64,000 nucleotides of DNA, taken from Emmonsiellopsis sp. PD_33. Taxonomy: Eukaryota; Ascomycota; Eurotiomycetes; Onygenales; Ajellomycetaceae. Below the pieces are notes generated by a model. It had not been told where the DNA came from and did no database searches. It saw only the letters and a list, made by a program, of their open reading frames with translations. Location of the stretch: contig JANTQF010000027.1 in NCBI GenBank assembly GCA_032988165.1, positions 143,729-207,728 on the forward strand, in the 5' to 3' direction. The first letter of the stretch is position 1; every line of letters begins with the position of its first letter. Both the position numbers and the translations under genes were made by a program. Shown one piece after another: positions 1-11,585 of the stretch.

Positions 1-2004
1 GTGCCGGTTTTGTTTACCCAGTGATCCCATCCATGGGCAAACACGGGCACCCAGCCTTTGGTGACCAGTGCTTGAACGAGGATGAACATAGTGAAAGCAA
101 AGGGTACCAGCGCGAATGGTAGATGGGCTACGACCGCCGTAACGGTAGGGAAGGTATCTTGCGACCACCTATATGCATCCGTAACAAGCGATACAACGGT
201 TGTCGGTCCACGCTCATTTTCACGTGCTGATTCCTGCGAGGCCCTTTCTGAGATTGGCTCCTCTTTATAGGATGCAGGGTTGGATGGGGCGTCTTTTGTC
301 CCCTGGCTCGGGTGGACATGAGCGATTTCTGTCTTCTCGTCCGTTGTGCTGACCACACCTGTGGTTGACGCTTCTCCATTTTGTAGTCGGTTGTCCGTTG
401 GTAGCATGGAGGGTGACGACGGAAACGGGGTGGTCGATGTGAGAGTTGGGCCCTCACTGTTCTCCGTTGCAACACGTGGAGGACCAGATGGGATTCTTGT
501 AGAATCGGCAGCAAGTGTGGTTTCGTCGTCTGTGTTCGAATTGCTGTTCCGGCCTGCGATGCTGCCCTCTTTCTCTCCCTCAGGCTCAGGGGACTGCGAG
601 ATAGGGAGTCCATACATTTCTGCCTCCTCTTGCTCTCTCTGCTGCATAGCCATAGTTCTCAATTCCTCCTCCACTCTTCTCATCTGCTCCCTTCGCGCTT
701 CGGCCACCTCCCTTCGTCCCTTTGCGGCAATCTTGCGAGTCTCCTCTCTATTGAACCACCCAAACGCGACATCCCAACAGAACATTACGGTCGCGGCTGG
801 CAAGGTAACCCAAAATACGGGGTATTCGCGATCGTCCTGTTTGGTTGCGTTGAGCGCTAGGAGGGTAACCAATGTTGCAGTCATGATGACGGCTCCGAAA
901 GCTGCGCCGCGCTTGTCTAGGAAGGGGTTCATGATCTCTTCGAGGGAGAGAAGTTTGCCCTCCTCGTTATTTGCAGCCATGGATTCTTCCTCCTCGGCCA
1001 TTCCTCGTGCATGAGGGATGTTCGGATTCACGGGCTTCCTACTCCTAGCTTCTTCGGAAAGCTCGTGCATCTTGATCGAGATCGGGATTAAAGCTTCATC
1101 AGCAAAGATGATGTATAACAGAAACGGGAAGAGGACAATAGCAGTCGCAACAACTGGAACGATCATATTCGCGGTGTAGACGATGAATTTAATATTGAAC
1201 GCCCCCGCGAGCACGAGGTTGGTCGGGTTGGAGGAAACGAGGATGGCAGAGGAAATATTCGCCACCGCGAACTGCGTATGGATCCACGCGCGCGGGTGAA
1301 TGATATTGCTCGACACCCGGGTCATGTAAGCAAGAAAAGCGGTGCCGGAGAGAATAATAGGGTCATTCCCAATGAAGCTGCCCAGGCCGAAGAAGAAGGC
1401 ATATAGGTAGAAGAACAGTCGATGTCCAACTTTGCCACCCTTCTGCAGCACTTTGAAGGCCAGATATCTGATCAGGCCGGATGCATCGATAGAGATAGCA
1501 ATGTATGCCAGCGTAATGAAGAAAACCATGATGTCGAGGGGGTTGATGCTGTTTGTCCCGACAATGCCATCGTGGACTTCTTTCCGGCCAATAGCCAGGA
1601 TGGCGAGTAGGAACAAGTCTGCAATGAGCGGAGCAGTTACAAAGTTCATAGGGAAATTCATCCGTATAAACCGCTTGGCCTTGCCGTTCCGGTCGTCATC
1701 TTCGCGGAAATCCTGCTGCGAGCGGCGTTGTCTGGGAGCTATTATGCGCAGGCCGCTCAGGGCATCTTGGATGGCGTGCACAAATGCTCGGGGGATATAG
1801 AACGGGATATGGAAGGGAAACAGCACAATGACATCTGTGCAATTAAAGAGTTAACGGATCGCACGGGGGGTAAGCCATCTGCAATTCTGGTGCATATATA
1901 CATCACCACTTACTGGTAATTATGAAGACAAGCAGCGTAACAATCGACCTCCAGCTCCTGATCTGCCCAGTGTTCAGATCCTGTTCGAAGTCTTCCTCTG
2001 CCAT
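1..2004 (-). CDS. ArsB/CitMHS-like ion transporter, partial (C-terminus cut off by window)
   Basis: Polytopic membrane permease of the ion-transporter (ArsB/NhaD/citrate) superfamily, expected to move an anion or Na+/H+ across a membrane; the substrate cannot be read from sequence. Exon 1 is 1914-2004 (ATG at 2004), the intron 1835-1913 (GTAAGT...CACAG), and exon 2 runs from 1834 off the left edge. The N-terminus MAEEDFEQD precedes a first helix (VTLLVFIIT/NVIVLFPF) joined across the intron. Several further hydrophobic helices follow, with the family-type loops IGNDPIILSG and SSNPTNLVLAGAF (the N-P-T hairpin typical of the fold). A long hydrophilic, Ser/Thr/Glu-rich segment (about 370-600) interrupts the membrane part, and a last helix is visible near position 60-100. 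The product is a membrane transporter by strong resemblance; an arsenite role is only a family label. Upstream lies a 0.86-kb divergent promoter shared with the gene at 2862. Confidence 0.82.
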
Positions 2005-2861
2005 TTTGACAGCACTCTCTCAGCACACTCTCAGCGAAGAGGTCTCGAGAAGCTGAAGAAGATAGGTTGAAGTTGACGGGGGCGGGCAGGGTCGAGCTGA
2101 TATCAACTTCAATCTGCGGCTCACCCCGTCAGCCAGGGACTCGCCACCAGATAAAGAACCTCACCTCGTCTTGGTCGCTTCAGCCCCAGTCCGCGCGCAA
2201 CCGTCCGCAGTAACTAACTATTCCTTTGTCTCTGTTTGTTTGAGCTTTCTTCCCCGCTGATGCCCCGCAGGTCAATGGCCGGCCGCCCTGGAGGCTATGG
2301 CAGCGATAGTCGGAGCGCGTCGCTCGGGATCGTGTCGTATCGCAGACGCCCAGCGCGGGGAAACACTCGCAGTCGTTTGGCGGAATGCAGAGTCTGAAAT
2401 CATAAAATTCATAAATGCCGCGACCAGGCGTCTTTTTGTGAGATAGCCGCAGCCAGTGACACGCCGCCGGGCTCGGCAGTGGGCTGAGCCTCATCCTCGT
2501 ATTCAAACAGGGCGCCCCTCAGCTGCCAAAACGCCCGCGCTGATTCGGCCATGGCGGTGATGGCACAGAATAGCACGGAATAGCGCCGGCAAGCCTGCTT
2601 CACTCTTTGGTCTGCAGCGATTCCCGCCGATCGACAACTTACAAGGCTGGCAGATAGCTTGCTCTGGTTTCGAGTCCTGCGCGTCTCTTAAGCCCGCTCG
2701 CTCGCTGCAAATAAACTGCTTTAAATCCGTCCAAGACCTTTAAATTATAATATAATGGTTCTGCATCATTTGCTATTCCCTCTACAAGCTAGACTACGGG
2801 TCTCGACATATGAAGCGGGCTGTCTGCCCGAAAACCGCCTTCGCTGAATCCCAAATGCAGT
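2005..2861. other. Divergent intergenic region
   Basis: About 0.86 kb between two head-to-head genes (transporter on minus, membrane protein on plus). No convincing ORF or RNA gene seen. AT-rich TTTAAATTATAATATAATGG at 2739-2758 is a TATA-like patch about 100 bp before the plus-strand ATG. Minus ORFs at 2180-2603 lack family resemblance and look like chance frames. Confidence 0.5.
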
Positions 2862-5061
2862 ATGCCGCCGCTCTCCTCAGCCTCGCTGTCGAACATCCTC
2901 GTTGACCGCAACTCTGTCCCCGCAACGGCTTCAGATCCTGCCTTGCTGGTTATATGCGCCTGGCCGGTGTCAGGGCAGTACGGCCCGGGAACAAGAGTGC
3001 TGTAAGTGCTCCGCAGAGACCCCAAAGTTCGTGTGCAAATGCCGTCAAGAAACACCCATAATTGACACATCCCAGATACTATGCCCTCATCGCAGCTTGC
3101 ATCTTTGCTCGAAAGGCAGAATGGCTCAGAAACGCTTGTCTAGCCGCAGTGCTGCTTTTCCCCGCCGTTGCTGCCCTCCATGGCATTGTTCTGGCGGTCC
3201 TGAATCTCCGTGGTCTGTCTCCACTTCTGCCAAAGTAGTATTTATACCTCTTCCAAACTGACTTTCAGATCCAGGTGGTGTTGATCTGGATATCTATGGA
3301 GCTTTCCAGTTATGCTCAATAGGTATTCTGACCGCTCCCGTAACTGTACGTGTGTCGCGGACATACTTCTACGATCCCGGTCGCAATATTATATTTTTGT
3401 GGACGGGCCTTATTCTCGCTGGTAAGTGGCCCGCATTGCTCGACTTCTGAGGAGCCCTGCTTACCATCAACCCCTTCGCTTCAGGATTGTTGAGTTTAAC
3501 GGTTGAGTTTTTCCGGATCCAACCGTCCGAATGCACGCAAGATGATGCCGGTAATCCGCTCCCTAAAGGCGCCAGAAACTTTCCTTACGGCAATGCGACA
3601 TGCAACCTCGTTTGTCAAGACAATAACCCCAAATCCCCCATGCGTGGCGGCTCTGCCAGCAATATCTACGTGATCCCCGCCCCAGACCGGCTGACCTTTG
3701 GTACCGCCACCCTCCTTGCCGCTGCTTGTTGCATCCCCGCCATCCTTTCCCTCATATCCATGTGGAACAAGATCTTGGAAATTAACTGGAAGAATCGCTT
3801 TGGGGACGGAAGTGACGATGGCGATGTTGCGCGGGAGGATGAGCCGATTGAAGGAACAAACGGTGCCACTATTGGCAAAATGAACGGGGTGAACGCCTTG
3901 GTCAGGCTGCTCCTAAGTGCTGTAGAGATACCTATATTGGGCGCTGCTGTGATCGCGATCCTCATCATTGGAGAGCTGAACTTCTGGAGTTCCCAAGTTC
4001 TGTACGAGACTGAGCCAGTAGCAAGCATTGGTAGGTCGTCCCCAACCCTAGTGGTTCCACATTCATATCTGACATGTTTTATCCTCTCTGTAGGTCAATG
4101 GGCCCCTATTGTTGGTGCCGGGCTCGCTATTTTGGGTTCACTGTACCTTGTTCTGGCAGCTGATATGGACGCTGTTGAGAAGTCGGAAAGGTCAAATAAC
4201 TCCGTGAATCACGATGATTCGTCGATGCATGAAATTCACGAACGGAGATCCATGACATCAATCCACTCGTTTGCATCAGGTGCTGCCGAAGGTCCACCCA
4301 GTCGTGGAGCAACTTCGTGTGAACTAGTACCTACCACCACCCGATCCACCGCCGGATTTACCGATACCGGTGGCAGACGCAAAATTGCAAAGGCATTAAC
4401 TACAATCGGGAATTATCTTAGCAATGCTGCCCACGATCGGGTCGATGACTCGGAATTTAAGACGGGGCCAGCCCTTGACTTTCCTGAAATTCCGGGAGAG
4501 ATACGTCGAAATCCCGAGTTAACTAGAATCAGAGGCCAATATAACCAGGATCGCGGCGACGCCACTCCTACTCCTACGCTCCGAGGGCGCTCGGGTAGCT
4601 TCAGGAGCGTTGCCTCATCGATTGATCTAGAAGGTCTCTCGAGAGTGCCATCCCGTGGCTCATCGCGATCCCCCTCGCCTATTCCTCGTTCAAGACCGCA
4701 CGCTCTCACGTTGCAAAGTGGACGCACTTCGTCAGACTCACATCCACATCCACCTTCATCTCCCTTGACCAGCACCCCCAATGCTCGTCCAAAACGGCGG
4801 GATACATTGGAGGTACCAACTGCCGCCCATCATTCACGAAACCACTCATCAAGTTCTAGTATTCCCTCCATTCATTCTATCCCAAATAGCCCAGGCGCAC
4901 CTACCATTATAGTTTCATCCGATCAAGAGACGTCGTCTCCTGTACGTCGGACAGTGACCAACCCACCTTCGCCAATTTCACACTCTGAGTCCATACGAAC
5001 TCCTCCAGCAGCAGCCTCGCCCACCTCGCCACAGCGCTCACGCCAGTTCACACTGCCATAA
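2862..5061 (+). CDS. Uncharacterised multi-pass membrane protein with long Ser/Pro-rich tail
   Basis: I do not recognise the family. Five exons are read: 2862-3001, 3076-3212, 3269-3421, 3485-4030 and 4094-5061, giving 647 aa. The start is the first ATG after an in-frame TGA at 2811. Hydrophobic stretches suggest about seven helices: ALLVICAW, YYALIAACIF, ACLAAVLLFPAVAALHGIVLAVL, FQLCSIGILTAPV, IIFLWTGLILAGLLSL, ATLLAAACCIPAILSLISMW, IPILGAAVIAILIIG and VGAGLAILGSLYLVLAA. Between the fourth and fifth lies a Cys-containing hydrophilic loop (SECTQDD, ATCNLVCQDN), probably extracytoplasmic. The last roughly 300 residues are low-complexity Ser/Pro/Arg and likely cytoplasmic and phosphorylated. 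The layout (about 7 TM plus long tail) is receptor-like, but that is inference. Oddities: the last intron (4031-4093) is 63 nt and open in frame, so retention would only insert residues; the donor at 3213 (GTCTGT) is weak. Confidence 0.75.
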
Positions 5062-7786
5062 TACTACTGGTGTTGGGACCGTCCGACCCTCCGTTAATCC
5101 GTCCCATTCGCGGGATCCGACGACCCCGCAATTCTCTCTTCTAGAGAAACCATATTTCAACGAACATGACACACCTTGCGCTCCCTCCAAGTCCTCAGCT
5201 TCCCATGGAAAGCACACATGCTGTGTCTGCGCACTGAGAGTGGATTTCGTATCAGAACGACCATCACCCGCGAGGTATATGAATTGACCGAGGAATCCAT
5301 GCAGCAGCATCCTAACGCGCTTTGAAGGATTCGAGCAGAAGGATTACCACACTAGGCTAAATTGGGAGAGCCCTAACCCCCCTACGAACAGCCGCCGATG
5401 ACATCATCCCGCAATTGCCTTTAAGCTTAAACCTTAATTCCGGCAAACAGCATCTTCTCGTGCTGTGTCGCAGGTAAACTCCCTGGCTGAAAGGTGGCCG
5501 TGAGATAGCACCAGCTTTAAAATGGGGCCCGAAGGCCGATGGGAAGAGTGGCTAAAATGTTCCTCTATCCGTCTCGTTTGGTTACGGTCTCATTTCCACA
5601 GCTATCACCCGACGCCATATAGTGGTTATTCCCTTGAAAGGTTCCTTGAGAAAACGATAATTTTTCGTTGAAGAAGGTTTTTATAGAGGATTTGGCATGG
5701 CCATCACGAAGATATGGAAATGGGTCGAATAGAATGGATGACGGTGAGATGAGACCTGCCCCTTTCTTTGACTTCTTGATAATGAAAACTAACCTCTATA
5801 TGTTTCCGCAGTTTATCCTCTTCCTAGAATGTTTTAGAGAAAGCAAGACGAAAGATACAGATAAGATGAAGTCTATATAGAGCAACCAAGGATGACCATA
5901 GGCCGAGCGTGGCTAAGTCCAGTTGAGAAGCTGCTTGTCAGCAAAACTTGTAACAACATTTCCATGTACGCATAGATTAACAGTTTTGCATTAGCTAGAT
6001 ATAATATTTTCACACTTAGATCAAATACTACTTAATTATCCACAACATTATCCATAGGTTTACTGCTGCAGTGTTGGTTGGAAGATTACGTAAACGAATA
6101 AAAGTCTTGGCGTGGGGTATCCGTCTCCAACCACCAAGTTTTGCATCGATTCCTTGCACTGATTGAACATCACCAGCAGTATTCCGGCCTGAGAATCTTC
6201 ATCTTCACCCTGCATCTCCTCCATTCCCCAGGACAGGCCAAATCCTCTCCACAACATACACGAATATATGTCCGTCGTCGTACGGTGCCAGCTCAGCTCA
6301 ACAGAGCCAGCCCATGCATGCATGCATCATGCATCCCAAGCCCATCCATGCGGGGGAACGAACAAACCTAAAGAAACGAGCGCGCGGGAGCAGCGAAAAA
6401 AAAGTTGGCAGAACGGCGGGCCGGGCCAAATAGATTCCCGGACCGACTGCAGTCTGGCCAGAGCCGTCCTCCACGTTGCAGATGTCATGACGAACGAACC
6501 CTAGAAGGGTCCAGGGTGTCGCAGAGTCACCAGTTTTCATTTCCCATAAGGCTGGCGGATGGATGGAAATCTCTGCATTCTTGCAGTTGCGGATGGAGGG
6601 CCCAGGGTAGCAGTACATGACGCTGGTGCCGAATTGGCCACGTTGTTCGTGCCAGTTATGAGGTTTGCGTCACTTCATTAGTTAACGATGATGGGTTGAC
6701 GGCCAGATAAGTATCTACGCGAATGCACTGTATCTGATACCCTGTGACTTGATTTGTACAGTACAGTACATCCATGATGTTTCCGTCGTTTTCCGTGTTG
6801 AATGGCGATAGTTGACTCGGCTGCGTCGACTGTTGGAAGAAGAAGTGTTTACCAGACACGCAAGAAAGGTCGGCAGAGCCGCAAGATAATGCAACCGGGG
6901 GGAGAGGTCATGCATTTCAGCTTGCTGGGCCGAGAGTACCCCAACAAGGTAAATTGCAGACGTGCTACTATTGGCCATTGGATGGACCAGCTCATCAATG
7001 ACTTTCCCGCGTTAAGAGAGCTTTCGAGCGGAGGTTGGTTGGAGATCCAGTCATATAATTAGCAACCGAAGGGAACGGTTTGGAAAAGTTGCAGAAGTGC
7101 CCTTTTGTACTGTTTCCCTTAATTTCACCATCTTGAGACTTGAGCTTTGTCTCTATGGCTTGATAGCGACCTACCTCCCTTTGCGGCCCCTCCGGCGTCT
7201 GCTGCAGTTCAAAGTGCAATACTTGCGTCTCCCTCCCGCTCCTCTTCGATCCGAATACCCGTGCGGCAGACATTCTCCATATCCCAGTCTCCAGATTCCT
7301 TTTGTCCATTGGATCCGTGCCATCTTTTATCGACGTCCAGAATCCGCCTGGACCACTATCGATCGACGCTACCAATATCGGGCACAGAGAGCTTCCCCCT
7401 CCCCCGACTTGTTCCCCCGCAGATATCATATGCGAACTATCACGACGTGTCGGCGCTTCACTTGCCCGCGCAATCAGTGGTATAGTCCTGTGACACGCAT
7501 ATGAAAGTCGACTTGACCTCCATGTAAGTCATCCTTTCTCTTGATATCAAGAGCCGCAATTGTGGGGGCCGAAAGGTATTTTCTTTCCCGTCGACATCTG
7601 ATGGGCCTTTGGTTCTGCGGCGGCATAGGAAGGGGCCATGGTGAATATATAATGTTGGGCATTGCTTCACAACCTGTCTTCATGTACCTGTCTCTGCATA
7701 TAACCATATGAGAGTACTATGCCCCGTCCGTATCTGTTGGATATATCTTGCTTCCTTTACCGGCTCCCGTTGCACTGTTATTCACC
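5062..7786. other. Long intergenic region, no supported gene
   Basis: 2.7 kb between two plus-strand genes. Short overlapping ORFs at 6060-6620 and 7097-7504 occur in several frames without start context, splice logic or family resemblance. The part from about 7100 on is pyrimidine-rich and could be the 5' leader of the gene at 7787. A run of ATGC repeats sits near 6314-6336. Nothing else noted. Confidence 0.5.
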
Positions 7787-8692
7787 AGTAAGTACATGTC
7801 TTTGGTGTTTCGATATATATAAGGGGTCAATACTAATCTGTTTATAGTGGCTTCCTCCAATGCTATACAAGAATGGCAGAGCCATCAAGCCGGCGGGTTT
7901 ACTGACCGTCTTGTAGAGTTAACTTACCTCCCACGTCCATCCTCGCCTTTGCCGGCGGAGAATAGACCGAGAAATAACAGGGCGAAAACAACCTCTCATC
8001 GGAGTTCTTTGATTGTCGAGAATAGCAAAGACGGGATTAGTGAAACGTCTGCGTCCAGCATGGCTTCATCGAGTACAGTCCCAACGCTGTCGCAACCCTC
8101 ATCCTCCAGCAGCTCAGACTCCATTCATACCAGCCTTGGAGAAAAGCTTCCCATTCGTTACCTCCTCGACGACAATGGGAATAGGAACCATACCACCCCA
8201 CCGCCCACAGACAACACCTCGGAAACACGCGCCGGGCATATATGTTTCTTCCACATCCTCGACTGCAATCAGAGATTCACAGATCTTAAAGAGTGGAAAA
8301 CCCACGTGCTGAGCCACTTCCGATCCCATCCACCGCCCACCGACGCTACATGCCCAGCATGCCCATATACAATCTCAGACCAACGCCCGGGCGTCGCCTG
8401 GCGAGCTCTGGTGGCGCATATGGCCGACGAACACCTCAAACATGGGCTCTCAATGCAGTATATCTGTCCAGATCTGGAACTCATGCGACACCTATACTAT
8501 CTGCACGTCATCACGCAGGAGCAACTAAAACTGGTCCAGCTCCCAGCTGCCCCTCGGAGACCGGGGTATAACCCAGCGCTAGACTCGGTGAGAGCCAGCA
8601 TCGGCTCCTCGGATGATCCGTGCTTTGTCCATACGGGTCGGCGGCGCGATCGGAGAATGAGAAGCCGGCCGCATGGGATCAGTGTGGCTTAA
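7787..8692 (+). CDS. C2H2-like zinc-finger protein, start codon split by an intron
   Basis: 281-aa putative nuclear protein. The A of the start codon is position 7787 (exon 1 ends TTCACCA), a 60-nt intron follows (7788-7847, GTAAGT...TACTAAT...TTATAG), and TG opens exon 2 (7848-8692). The spliced context CACCATGG is an excellent start; without splicing the first in-frame ATG would be near residue 72. Residues 1-125 are Ser/Thr/Pro-rich and disordered. Two finger-like modules follow: C133-x6-C140-x12-H153-x3-H157 and C169-x2-C172-x18-H191-x4-H196, both with spacings looser than a classical C2H2. The C-terminus is basic (RRRDRRMRSR). A role in transcription is plausible but inferred; such degenerate fingers are common in Pezizomycotina proteins of unknown function. 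Confidence 0.8.
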
Positions 8693-9853
8693 ACGGCCCT
8701 GTTGTCGCAAAGGTGACGGTGGTGGTTGGTGGAGATTAATGTGCTGGTCGCATGCGTGTGGGATATTGAAGAATTATTCCCTTCAAAGTTGTTACCGGTT
8801 GCAGCTTTGAACTCCGATCTTCGACTTTCTTTCATTTCTTTTACCGTCACCTAGGTGTCACGTCGACTCGTTGGTATTGCTTCTTTGCCATGTACATATC
8901 GGCAGCCCAGAGTTTTCGGATGTTAAGATCGAGGCTGGTTTCTGCCTAGTTGGATGCTTGCCCCTTTCGCCATGGATTCATCACGTGGTCCGGCATGCAG
9001 CGGCCTGTCGGAACTTGGGAAGCTGTGTACAGCCCGGTCCACGACATATGGAGTGTTTATGTTGCGATTGGCGCTGTTCGGGTGGTTGTGATGGCGATGA
9101 TGGCTCTCAGATGGAAGTTTTCTATTTCTGCGTGCAGCTTTTAAGATACCCAAATTGACAGTGCGTTTTCCCGTTTTGTGTGGCAATCCATATGTTTTCT
9201 GTTTCTATTTGTTGTTTGCAGTATATATTCTGAGACACAGATTTAAATACCCTACCTAGTCTTTAATTGATTGCTTGCTATCTGTTTTACAAGCTTGAAC
9301 AGAGAGTAGTTACTAGTACTATTCAAGGGGCGAGTTACTTCTTCCTCATAGTCTAGCCATAACTACTAGTAGTATATCTATGAAAGTGTGTGCAATTATA
9401 GGCCATCCCCCACACCCGTTCCTCTCTGGTCTCTGGCAGACCGTTTAGACAATCATATCGCAATGTCCACAGCTCAGTCCTATTCATTCTATCTTTCTTC
9501 ATATATGCCACTCTCTTCATAGATCCCAACACCATAGATCCAACCACGCTAAACCGAACCTGGAAGCGTGATCAAACCGAGCAAACACACCGCAATCGGA
9601 ACATCGCGAACTTCCATCCAGCTCGCCGTGAAAGCATCAAACATTTACCTGACAGCCAACATCCAACGCCAACTCCGCCACGCCCTCTCTGGCCGCTTAA
9701 TTACCCTGCCCGCCCTCTTCCCCTCCCAGCAGAATGACTGCCCCGCCCCTCGCCGCCTCTTGATTTCCGATCCCCACCCGCATCCCCGTCCCAACCAACC
9801 CACCCACCAACCCGCCGCCTCCTCTCCTCTCCAACTCAATCCCCTCGTAGACA
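8693..9853. other. Intergenic region and lsm1 leader
   Basis: 3' flank of the zinc-finger gene followed by the lsm1 promoter. From about 9720 to 9853 the sequence is strongly pyrimidine-rich (C/T/A with hardly any G), as is usual for the 5' leader of highly expressed fungal genes. An ATG at 9568 opens a 178-codon frame that overlaps lsm1 exon 1 in another frame; I treat it as chance or upstream-ORF material. Confidence 0.45.
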
Positions 9854-10725
9854 ATGGAGAACCTCTCCCTGCACGACCACAACAATGGCCACGCCCCCAG
9901 CGGGCGCCGGGGTGGCCCGCCGTCCGGCCCGCACCACGGCCAGCAGCGCGGCCACCACCCCGCATTCCAACATCAGCAGCAACAGCCTACTCCGCCTCCC
10001 GCGCCGGGCCAGACACCTTCGCCCACGCCCAGGATGCCGCAGGGCCCGCCGCAGCTGCCGCCGCAGATGTTCACGACCGCTGCGCAATTGTTGGATTTGA
10101 CTGATAGTGAGCAATGCCCTTCTCGAGATGGTGGATGGATGGGATAGATGGGAAGGGGGTAGAATGGGTATAAATTGGTTATTCCAATTAGCAATGCTGA
10201 CCTAAATTTGTGCGGCTGCAGAAAAGCTCGTTTTGGTTCTCCGTGACGGCCGCAAATTGATTGGCGTGTTGCGCAGTTGGGATCAATTTGGTGAGTCAAG
10301 GCCTATATATCCACCAGATGTGATACCACTCTCTCCGGTACATTGCTAACCTATACGTGTTCTAGCAAACCTCGTCCTCCAAGGCACTGTCGAGCGACTC
10401 TACGCCGGTAAACTCTTTGCCGATATTCAACGAGGAATCTACCTAGTTCGAGGAGAGAATGTGCTTTTACTGGGAGAAGTCGTATGTTGTTACTTGGACC
10501 CTAGGTCTACATTGTCCATGTGTTTTCTGACGGTTTGTTTGGCAAATACAGGATCTGGATAAGGAAGACGATATTCCACCCGGCTACAGCGAAGCGCCAT
10601 ACGCAGAGGTTTTCGAACTGAAGAAGAAAGAAGATAGCGAGCGGAAGGCGGGCGATAAGCGCCGTAGCACGAAATTGCAGACCCTCGGCTTCGAGGCTGA
10701 GCACAGTGGGGAGATCCTGTTCTAA
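9854..10725 (+). CDS. lsm1: Lsm1, Sm-like subunit of the Lsm1-7 mRNA-decay complex
   Basis: 203-aa Sm-like protein of the cytoplasmic Lsm1-7/Pat1 ring, which binds oligoadenylated mRNA 3' ends and promotes decapping. Exons are 9854-10106, 10222-10290, 10366-10481 and 10552-10725, with GT-AG introns of 115, 75 and 70 nt. The N-terminal roughly 70 residues are His/Gln/Pro/Gly-rich and disordered, an extension relative to yeast or human Lsm1. The Sm1 motif reads KKLVLVLRDGRKLIGVLRSWDQF, continuing ANLVLQGTVER after the second intron. The Sm2 motif is IYLVRGENVLLLGEVD with the conserved R-G-E-N core. The tail after intron 3 (DLDKEDDIPPGY) is the Lsm1-specific extension that separates it from Lsm8 and other Lsm proteins. 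Start: MENLSLHDH after a pyrimidine-rich leader. Identification is firm. Confidence 0.95.
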
Positions 10726-11585
10726 AGGGTTTTGGTTTGTGGTTTATTCGAGTGGCCTGGGATCGCTGAGGCCGAACTGAGCCGTTGCTTCGGATTAATG
10801 AACCTCTTCTGGGGATGGACCAACTGGATGTTATGGAGTGCGCGGCAGGACATACCGCATTTACCGCTGTCACAGTTCGATGGCCTTTATATTTATTCAC
10901 AGAGGCTGGAGCGCATGGAAGCTCTTTTTCTTTTTTTTTTTTTACACTTTTGTCTTCACGGACTCACCCTCCCTCCGAACCCTTACCTTACACCCCGACG
11001 AGTTACGAATGAGCGTTGAGACATGAATTGAAAAAATATGAGAGAAACGACACGACAGGAAGAAAGAAATGGTGGATGCCAGGCGTTGCAGAATATTGTG
11101 AAATGCTTCAGACCTGTGCGTGGAGAAGGGCGGAAGGGATGATGAGGGAACAGCATAGGGATGCAATGCATACTTTGGGAATACTTCGATATAGATAGAA
11201 AATATGATGCAGTTTGAGGGCTATTTTATATACTCCCTTGTTCTGTGCTGCTGGTCGTAGCAATTGGGAGCGCTGGTTTCTAACGGCAGCCAGGCCGCAT
11301 TGTAAACGATAGATCATAAGCAGGATTAAATCTCGTTCTTGTCTGAAATACTAGCCCGTCTCAATTCTGTAGAATATTTAGATATTGTTGGTGTTCAGAT
11401 ATTATTTCTGTTGCGGTCTCTCCTTTCGCCCCACAAAATCTTCCCTATCGATAAAAACCACCAAAAAAAATTATCCGCATCACTTTTTGCAACTTCAACC
11501 TCCACCACCAAAACCACCAAACCACCAGCCTGTCGACAGCACCTTTTGCAGCAGTGAACTCCCCCGCTCGGGATCCACTTGCAAT
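10726..11585. other. Intergenic region between lsm1 and rrp12
   Basis: lsm1 3' UTR and rrp12 promoter/leader. A T-rich run lies at 10924-10944. The leader from about 11440 to 11585 is A/C-rich. Small ORFs here have no support. Confidence 0.5.

Noticed and set aside
346..1014. 222-codon plus ORF
   Set aside because: Antisense to the hydrophilic loop of the transporter gene, which has clear helices and a spliced start on the minus strand.
6314..6336. ATGC-repeat palindrome as regulatory site
   Set aside because: Short simple repeat with no nearby start codon; no specific function supportable.
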